Source of the DNA: a virus
Strand: one strand, 5' to 3'
IMG/VR virus record: IMGVR_UViG_3300037840_000153
Span: 1 to 41,243 of that record
Length of the DNA stretch: 41,243 nucleotides
Under the pieces are notes generated by a model. It was given only the letters and a program-made list of their open reading frames with translations, was not told the DNA's origin and did no database searches. Positions 36,865-41,243 of this stretch are shown here, piece after piece (within the stretch, counting starts at the first letter, position 1; every line of letters begins with the position of its first letter). Made by a program: the position numbers and the translations under genes.

Positions 36865-37032
36865 ATGGACATCGTTGCTCGCCTTCGCTGGTCCATCAGT
36901 GCCGACACTCCGGCTCGATACCCGGAGATTGTCCGCGAGGCGGCAGACGAGATCGAGCAGTTGCGGGCGCGTATCGCAAAACTAGAAGCCATTATGATCG
37001 CAAAGCAGGACACAGGACGAATGTCGCCATGA
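36865..37032 (+). CDS. Small helical hypothetical protein
   Basis: 55 residues from the ATG at 36865 (GGGAG before). EIVREAADEIEQLRARIAKLEAIM is a short coiled coil, a common design of small phage proteins with a zinc or coil. Coupled to the next gene (ATGA). Confidence 0.55.
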   Translation: MDIVARLRWSISADTPARYPEIVREAADEIEQLRARIAKLEAIMIAKQDTGRMSP

Positions 37033-37241
37033 GCATCATAACGCGCGGCGGGGTAAAGTTTCGGACCACCAAAATTCGATGGTGGCCGTCAGGATGGATA
37101 GGTGGTCCCTCACGGCTTATCGTGAAAAGGCGCCTTAAAAAAATGCACGCCGTCGCATGGTTTCCAGATTTGGAGACCGCCAAATCATGGCGACGTAGCG
37201 GCTGGAAGTGGCCCGGCGCGCTGCCAGAGAACAGGCACTAA
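37029..37241 (+). CDS. Small basic hypothetical protein
   Basis: 70 residues with many Trp, Lys and Arg (KFRTTKIRWWPSGWIGGPSRLIVKRRLKKMHAVAWFPDLETAKSWRRSGWKW). Probably a small beta protein that binds nucleic acid or a protein. It ends 14 nt before structured repeat copy 2. Confidence 0.55.
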   Translation: MSIITRGGVKFRTTKIRWWPSGWIGGPSRLIVKRRLKKMHAVAWFPDLETAKSWRRSGWKWPGALPENRH

Positions 37242-37255
37242 CCGCCGAACACTTT

Positions 37256-37408
37256 GGAGAATCCCGTGCGAAACCATGGAGCAGCAACGGCCATGAAAAG
37301 CCCCGCAAGGGGAGGCCGATGCGGCGTTGAAGTGGGAGTAGGCTCGCCAGCGGGCGGACGCTGGCCAGGGGTTGTGGGTGACCTGCGCGGCAGCGGAACC
37401 CTCACCAA
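37256..37408 (+). ncRNA. Structured repeat, candidate C4-type antisense RNA, copy 2
   Basis: Same 153 nt as copy 1 with two substitutions (GAGCAG in place of GAGACG near the start), so all predicted stems are kept. It is 1291 bp after copy 1 in the same orientation. It lies between small genes in the rightward block. Confidence 0.5.
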
Positions 37409-37441
37409 ATTGCTGTTGTCCCGTCCAATGCAGGAAGAAAC

Positions 37442-37717
37442 ATGAGCAACGGATTGCCGGCCACCACAACGTCCTGGCACATGCCGGAAGTGCCGAAAGA
37501 CGATTTGGAGACGCGGGCCAAGAAGGAACTCGATAAGCTGGCCCGCTCGATAGGCCGCGCGGCAGTCAACCATCTGAAAGAAATGTACCCCGATGCGCTC
37601 AAGGCCGTGACTAAAACGGCTGAGCTTAGCCTGACCAATCACATTCGGAACGATGTCAACCACCACATCCGGCCTTTATTGATGCTGCTCATCAAACAGG
37701 GCCGGAGTAGTCAGTAG
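37442..37717 (+). CDS. Hypothetical protein
   Basis: 91 residues, helical (DDLETRAKKELDKLARSIGRAAVNHLKEMYPDALKAVTKTAELSLTNHIRNDVNHHIRPLLMLLIKQ). AGGAAG before the ATG. Function unknown. Confidence 0.6.
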   Translation: MSNGLPATTTSWHMPEVPKDDLETRAKKELDKLARSIGRAAVNHLKEMYPDALKAVTKTAELSLTNHIRNDVNHHIRPLLMLLIKQGRSSQ

Positions 37718-37728
37718 GATCTCGCCAG

Positions 37729-37902
37729 ATGAAAAAGATGATTCGGTCCAAGGAGCGCCAAGCCGTAACATCGCCGCTTGCCGTAGCATTGGCGCGGGCG
37801 AAGCAACGCAAGGCCGACCAGCGCCGCCTCATTGACCGCATCAAGGGGCTTCCGGCGCAAGAGGCAGAGGGCGACGACCCCGGAAACCCAAACGCAAAGT
37901 AA
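37729..37902 (+). CDS. Small basic helical protein
   Basis: 57 residues (MKKMIRSKERQAVTSPLAVA...). Lys/Arg-rich helix followed by an acidic Pro/Asn-rich tail. No ribosome site is evident close to the ATG. Function unknown. Confidence 0.48.
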   Translation: MKKMIRSKERQAVTSPLAVALARAKQRKADQRRLIDRIKGLPAQEAEGDDPGNPNAK

Positions 37903-37926
37903 CATCACAACAGCAGGGAAAAGAGA

Positions 37927-38091
37927 ATGACCCCGAAGAAAGAGCCCATACCGGAAGGTATCTACTATGATGCCGAACACGACAATTTCTACGACGCCCA
38001 AACACATAGCGGCCTAGGAGAAGGCTTCTATGTCAAATGGCACAATCGACGCGACGAATTTCCAAAACGAGCCGCCGCAGCAACCGACTAA
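37927..38091 (+). CDS. Small hypothetical protein
   Basis: 54 residues (MTPKKEPIPEGIYYDAEHDN...). Rich in Tyr, His and Asp, probably a small beta protein. CAGGGAAAAGAGA before the ATG. Function unknown. Confidence 0.55.
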   Translation: MTPKKEPIPEGIYYDAEHDNFYDAQTHSGLGEGFYVKWHNRRDEFPKRAAAATD

Positions 38092-38097
38092 ACCCCC

Positions 38098-38259
38098 ATG
38101 AGCATCCGCATTATCCTGATCGGAGCGATATTGCTGCTGTCGATGGCATCGGCGGACGCCGGCTGTGGCTGTCGAGCAAATTGGAAAGATCATTGGGCAA
38201 GATACTACTTTCATTCCGCGCATTGCTATTCGCGGTTTCCATTTTTCAGATGCGAGTGA
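38098..38259 (+). CDS. Small secreted Cys-rich protein candidate
   Basis: 53 residues. The first 21 (MSIRIILIGAILLLSMASADA) have a basic start, hydrophobic core and an A-D-A cleavage-like site, a standard signal peptide. The mature 32 residues hold four Cys and many aromatic residues. It may act in the periplasm, for example in superinfection exclusion; this is inference. Confidence 0.5.
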   Translation: MSIRIILIGAILLLSMASADAGCGCRANWKDHWARYYFHSAHCYSRFPFFRCE

Positions 38260-38265
38260 TGGGTA

Positions 38266-38282
38266 GTGTCTCAGTGAGACAC
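38266..38282. repeat. Perfect short palindrome
   Basis: GTGTCTC and GAGACAC around AGT, 7 bp after the stop of the secreted-protein gene. Could be an mRNA hairpin or protein site; no U tract follows. Confidence 0.45.
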
Positions 38283-38305
38283 CACCGAGTGATGAGGTAT
38301 TGACG

Positions 38306-38437
38306 ATGACTTACTCTCCCCACAGGCGTTATCGGTTGAGCGGTTTGGCGAAAGCCTTTCTGCGCAAACTCGGGAGGCCGTTCAATTCGGCCGGGGAGAG
38401 CCACACATACGCCGAGTTAACCGGGAGCAGCAAATGA
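38306..38437 (+). CDS. Small basic hypothetical protein
   Basis: 43 residues (MTYSPHRRYRLSGLAKAFLR...). Basic N-terminal half, polar end. GAGG about 10 nt before the ATG; stop overlaps the next ATG (ATGA), which supports it as a real gene. Function unknown. Confidence 0.45.
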   Translation: MTYSPHRRYRLSGLAKAFLRKLGRPFNSAGESHTYAELTGSSK

Positions 38438-38634
38438 TCGGCAAAACCACGACAGCGGCAATTGGCAAGAAGGTCGAGGTCGCCGTGATCTTCGATAGCG
38501 TGCAAATCACAATCCACTGTGGCGACGATTATGAGGCGCAGGTTCTCTATGACGATATTGTAGAGCGTCTTGCGGCCGGCGAGAGCCTTAGCATCAAAAT
38601 GAACAACGAACCGAATTCGGCGACTGTTCCCTGA
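38434..38634 (+). CDS. Small hypothetical protein
   Basis: 66 residues, likely a small beta-alpha protein (TTAAIGKKVEVAVIFDSVQITIHCGDDYEAQVLYDDIVERLAAGESLSI). GGGAG before the ATG. Function unknown. Confidence 0.58.
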   Translation: MIGKTTTAAIGKKVEVAVIFDSVQITIHCGDDYEAQVLYDDIVERLAAGESLSIKMNNEPNSATVP

Positions 38635-38649
38635 ACAACAGGAAGAATC

Positions 38650-38901
38650 ATGAGCGACGCAGATTTGCAGATGTTCAACCGCGCACTGGAAAAGACGCTT
38701 GCAGAAACCGTTGACCGCCAGGCGAAGGTGATCGCGGCGTTGAGGGAGGCGCTTGCGCCGGCAGCACTGGCGCTTATAGCTGCGGCCAATATCCTCGACG
38801 ATCACAACTACGGTGATCTGGAACGACAGTGCATGGACGCCCACCAGGGCGTCTGCGCTGCGCTCGCGGCGGTTCATGAGCAGACAGCAGGTGAAAAATG
38901 A
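38650..38901 (+). CDS. Small helical hypothetical protein
   Basis: 83 residues, Ala-rich and helical (VIAALREALAPAALALIAAANILDDHNYGDLERQCMDAHQGVCAALAAVHEQ). AGGAAG before the ATG. Coupled to the next gene by ATGA. Function unknown. Confidence 0.58.
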   Translation: MSDADLQMFNRALEKTLAETVDRQAKVIAALREALAPAALALIAAANILDDHNYGDLERQCMDAHQGVCAALAAVHEQTAGEK

Positions 38902-39125
38902 TTGACGCATTTCGTGCTCTAGAAAGTTGGTTGCAGCGAAACAATATCAATCCGGCCGGCGTGCATGTGACCATTACCGCCGACGCCATGCCAGCCGATG
39001 CCATTGGTCGCGCGCTTCGCCGTACCGTAGAGGAAGTCTGTTTTGTCCAGACCGGAACAGAGCCGATTAGAGAGGGGCATATCTATGGCATAAAATTTGA
39101 TGTAGCCGACAGAATAAGCGATTAG
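38898..39125 (+). CDS. Small hypothetical protein
   Basis: 75 residues (FRALESWLQRNNINPAGVHVTITADAMPADAIGRALRRTVEEVCF). Mixed alpha/beta, no known motif. Coupled by ATGA. Function unknown. Confidence 0.56.
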   Translation: MIDAFRALESWLQRNNINPAGVHVTITADAMPADAIGRALRRTVEEVCFVQTGTEPIREGHIYGIKFDVADRISD

Positions 39126-39130
39126 TCGCC

Positions 39131-39367
39131 ATGAATCTCGCCTTCGTTCAATCCATGCTTCATCACCGAGGCCCCAAATGGCAGCGGCGGACGATTGCCT
39201 ATCGCGTGGCATATCGAGCGGCGACATGGCGGCATTGGCGGGAATCTCTTGAACCAGTGAAGCCGGAATTGGCCGACCCCTATCACGATTATAGGCCGCC
39301 GCTGAGAGTCAAAAGTTTGGCGGTAGAACGAGCCAAGCGCCGCTATGATAAAATGTTTCCAGAGTAA
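39131..39367 (+). CDS. Small basic hypothetical protein
   Basis: 78 residues, rich in Arg, His and Trp (PKWQRRTIAYRVAYRAATWRHWRESLEPVKPEL). Possible nucleic-acid binder. It begins 5 nt after the previous stop without a clear ribosome site. Function unknown. Confidence 0.52.
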   Translation: MNLAFVQSMLHHRGPKWQRRTIAYRVAYRAATWRHWRESLEPVKPELADPYHDYRPPLRVKSLAVERAKRRYDKMFPE

Positions 39368-39390
39368 TGGCCAATTAGCGGGGGAATAAA

Positions 39391-39657
39391 ATGGGAGAGT
39401 GGCAGCGAATCGAGACGGCACCTGAGAACACTTGGGTTTTGGTTTGGTGCCCGTGGATGGGAGAGAGCGAACAAATCTTGTTGGACAAGTACCGCTGGGT
39501 AAATCGTGAAACCAACGAGGTCGAAAGTGAAAGCAGAAATGCGAGGGGCCGCAGGGTGATCCTGCAATACACTAGCAAGCGAGAGCGATCGTGGGAGCAT
39601 GGTGCACACCCTGAATGGTGGATGCCGCTACCCGTCCCGCCCCCAGATGCCGGTTAA
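39391..39657 (+). CDS. DUF551-like protein
   Basis: 88 residues. Begins GEWQRIETAPENTWVLVWCPWMGE and ends HPEWWMPLPVPPPD, the two conserved ends of DUF551. It is the third member in the window. Function unknown. Confidence 0.68.
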   Translation: MGEWQRIETAPENTWVLVWCPWMGESEQILLDKYRWVNRETNEVESESRNARGRRVILQYTSKRERSWEHGAHPEWWMPLPVPPPDAG

Positions 39658-39692
39658 CAAGAGAACTGTCGGAACAACCAAAGGAGCAACGA

Positions 39693-40067
39693 ATGAGTGT
39701 CGATGAAATCACCAACGAGGAAACCGGCAGGATCACCGGGATACTAGAGCAAAAGTGGGCGCAGATGACGAAGGACAATTCTCGTTTAACAGCCGAGAAC
39801 CAAGCCCTCAATCATGCGCTCGACGTTATGACTCAAGATCGCAACTACTGGCGCGAACGCGGCCAGGAGGGCGAGAAGGAACGTGACGAAGCAAGGGATG
39901 ATGCAGAGTTCATGCTGCGCCAATGGCAGGGCGTACAGGCTATCGCCAAGGAAACGATGGAGAGGGTGAAGGGGGAGCGCGCCAGGACGGTAGCCGAACC
40001 ACACCATTCACCCACGTTGCCTGCGGCTGATAAAATGCCGAGCGTGGTGGTGTTCAATAGGCAGTAG
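39693..40067 (+). CDS. Coiled-coil hypothetical protein
   Basis: 124 residues from the ATG at 39693 (AAGGAGC before). A charged coiled coil dominates (DNSRLTAENQALNHALDVMTQDRNYWRERGQEGEKERDEARDDAEFMLRQWQ). Last gene of the rightward block. Function unknown. Confidence 0.6.
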   Translation: MSVDEITNEETGRITGILEQKWAQMTKDNSRLTAENQALNHALDVMTQDRNYWRERGQEGEKERDEARDDAEFMLRQWQGVQAIAKETMERVKGERARTVAEPHHSPTLPAADKMPSVVVFNRQ

Positions 40068-40075
40068 TAAGTTTT

Positions 40076-40120
40076 GTGTCACGAGAGGTCAACGCGAACG
40101 GATGGACCGGACTCGGTCAA
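40076..40120 (-). repeat. Border palindrome copy 23
   Basis: Reads TGTCACGAGAGGTC ... CCGGACTCGGTCA on the + strand. The loop (GCGAACGGATGGACC) matches that of copy 5 reversed. It faces copy 24 across only 16 nt. The stretch 40068-40357 holds no gene. Confidence 0.88.
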
Positions 40121-40136
40121 CATATCGCAGCGGAAC

Positions 40137-40180
40137 GTTGACCGAATCCGGCGGCACACAATAAACAAACTCTCGTGACC
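40137..40180 (+). repeat. Border palindrome copy 24
   Basis: GTTGACCGAATCCGG ... AACAAACTCTCGTGACC. With copy 23 it makes an empty facing pair. The 177 nt beyond it, between convergent gene blocks, shows no gene or strong terminator. Confidence 0.88.
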
Positions 40181-40357
40181 AAAACCACCGTTGACAACCT
40201 TTAAACGAAAGCGGACACTTTCTCCATCGCAACCATTGCGGAGGGCCTTGCATGTAGGATCACCCTCAACATACCAACCACGTTTTTTGGAGACTGTTTG
40301 TTTAGGGGCGTCGTCTTATCTTGATCGGTGGGGCGGCGCTCTTACTTTTTTGTTTTC

Positions 40358-40555
40358 CTAAACTCTATCGCGCTCTTCCTTGACGCCTTCCGCCTTCATT
40401 TCTTTGCCGTGCGCCAAAAGCAACTGGTCCATGCGGCTATTGATGGAAACGTGAACGTCATTGATGCGATTCGAATTGATAATTCCTACAACCACGGCCC
40501 CTATCGCCGTGATGAGCGTTGCTACGGAAACGATGAGTGCGGCTAACGATTCCAT
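40358..40555 (-). CDS. Small membrane protein with coiled tail
   Basis: 65 residues. A hydrophobic N-terminal span (LAALIVSVATLITAIGAVVVGIINSN) and a polar helical tail with charged end (MDQLLLAHGKEMKAEGVKEERDRV). The layout resembles small phage membrane proteins such as haemolysin XhlA-type or holin-like proteins, but the family is not certain. It follows a second membrane-coil gene 18 nt upstream. Confidence 0.55.
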   Translation of the reverse strand: MESLAALIVSVATLITAIGAVVVGIINSNRINDVHVSINSRMDQLLLAHGKEMKAEGVKEERDRV

Positions 40556-40573
40556 CTAGCATCGCGCCTTTCG

Positions 40574-41017
40574 CTATTTTCCCTTGTTACTCGGCGCGAT
40601 GGTTACTGTACTCAACTGATCGCTGATCTTGGAGAGGGTGTCCGCAATCGTCTTGGTGTCGTGCTGTTGCACGGTCACAGCCGCATTAAGATCGCTCACC
40701 TTGGCGACGATCTGCGCCTGACTGGCGAGAAAATCCTTGCCCAATTGCTCGCGCTTGTTGTCCTGATCCTTGAACTGATTGTTGTTGGCCGTCACTGCCT
40801 GGTCGAGTTTGGCGCTGAAAGTGTCCACCTTTTCGTTAGCGGTCGTCACGCTGCTTTTCAGCACGGACCATCCGGCAATTGCGCCGCCAACAACCGTGAA
40901 GGACAGGCCGAATATAACGGCGAATTGCGAGAGCGTCAGCGAAACATGCGTGCCGGGCGAAAGCGAGCCATTCCCGTTACGGGGCCGTGATCGTCTATGG
41001 GAACGGCTCGCTGTCAT
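40574..41017 (-). CDS. Membrane-anchored coiled-coil protein
   Basis: 147 residues from the ATG at 41017, 2 nt after the previous stop. A basic Ser/Arg-rich start (TASRSHRRSRPRNGNGSLSPG) leads to one span (FAVIFGLSFTVVGGAIAGW) and a long coiled coil (SVTTANEKVDTFSAKLDQAVTANNNQFKDQDNKREQLGKDFLASQAQI). Together with the next gene it could form a spanin- or holin-like pair; not proven. Confidence 0.6.
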   Translation of the reverse strand: MTASRSHRRSRPRNGNGSLSPGTHVSLTLSQFAVIFGLSFTVVGGAIAGWSVLKSSVTTANEKVDTFSAKLDQAVTANNNQFKDQDNKREQLGKDFLASQAQIVAKVSDLNAAVTVQQHDTKTIADTLSKISDQLSTVTIAPSNKGK

Positions 41018-41019
41018 TG

Positions 41020-41243
41020 TCACATCTTCAACTTGAAGCCCATCACGAACTGCTCGGCGAACTTGGCGCTTGTCGAACCCGGCGTATTGGGCAACGCGGA
41101 CCCGAAGTTGATCGAATTGCTTTGGAAGTTGATGCCCGCGAAGGCATCGCCCACCAGCTTGATCCCGGCCGGATTGGACAGATTGAACAAGAGGCCGGTA
41201 CGCAGACCGATTGGCGTCCACATCCACTCGTGAGCGGAAGCTA
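41020..41243 (-). CDS. C-terminal part of a protein cut by the right edge
   Basis: At least 73 residues; the frame is open to the right edge, so the start is outside. The end (IGLRTGLLFNLSNPAGIKLVGDAFAGINFQSNSINFGSALPNTPGSTSAKFAEQFVMGFKLKM) is beta-rich with alternating hydrophobic residues, like a tail-fibre or barrel C-terminus. An internal ATG exists at 41223. The family is not recognised. Confidence 0.5.
   Translation of the reverse strand, partial: ASAHEWMWTPIGLRTGLLFNLSNPAGIKLVGDAFAGINFQSNSINFGSALPNTPGSTSAKFAEQFVMGFKLKM

Noticed and set aside
4287-40180. Border elements as promoters
   Set aside because: TTGACC in some copies looks like a -35 box, but no -10 hexamer occurs at 16-18 nt, and the other copies have GTGACC.
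4287-40180. Border elements as a CRISPR array
   Set aside because: Copies are hundreds to thousands of bases apart, occur in both orientations and have no regular spacers.
1-41243. Integrase, transposase or insertion sequence
   Set aside because: No tyrosine or serine recombinase or transposase motif was seen in any gene, so integration or transposition by this segment cannot be claimed.

Overview
The window is part of a tailed-phage genome or prophage from a proteobacterium. It carries a large terminase subunit, a small terminase candidate, a portal, a scaffold-like protein, a Mu gpT-like major capsid protein and many very small genes packed with ATGA, TGATG or GTGA overlaps. A host in the Alphaproteobacteria is suggested only weakly, because a recurrent repeat preserves GANTC, the CcrM methylation site of that class. 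Genes run off both ends (a leftward structural gene at 1-707, the 3' end of a leftward gene at 41020-41243), so the genome continues beyond the window. I see no integrase, DNA polymerase, lysin or ParA/ParB gene here.

Layout. Positions 28372 down to 1 form a long leftward block. In transcription order it holds small accessory genes and a DUF1937-like protein; three DNA methyltransferases; a YdaU/DUF1376-like protein; TerS and TerL; portal; several small head-region proteins and a GroES-like co-chaperonin; a coiled-coil scaffold candidate; two glycosyltransferases with a MazG-like gene between them; a sugar cassette (DegT aminotransferase, WbuC-type cupin, NeuD/PglD-type acyltransferase); two small membrane proteins and a tRNA-like element; virion proteins including the major capsid protein; a two-domain HNH/endonuclease VII gene; and one more structural gene. 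Positions 28783-40067 are a rightward block of about 39 genes, mostly under 100 residues, including an OB-fold-like candidate, HNH-type proteins and small membrane or secreted proteins. A final leftward group at 40358-41243 is cut by the right edge.

Control region. Around 28350-28783 there is a perfect 16-bp parS palindrome, a Cro/CI-type repressor gene, and divergent sigma70-like promoters overlapped by two GTCA-N5-TGAC operator candidates. The repressor probably governs the rightward block.

The most unusual feature is a family of about 24 short (35-47 bp) imperfect palindromes at gene borders, with arms GGTGACCGANTCCGG and ACTCTCGTGAC and variable loops. Facing pairs bracket single genes or short gene groups (the MazG gene, a 119-aa gene, a 58-aa gene, a DUF551-like gene), and one pair at 40076-40180 brackets almost nothing. 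They look like boundary elements of exchangeable gene cassettes. A second 60-bp repeat family brackets the gene at 29290-29748, and a 153-bp structured element, probably a C4-type antisense RNA, occurs twice with only two differences.
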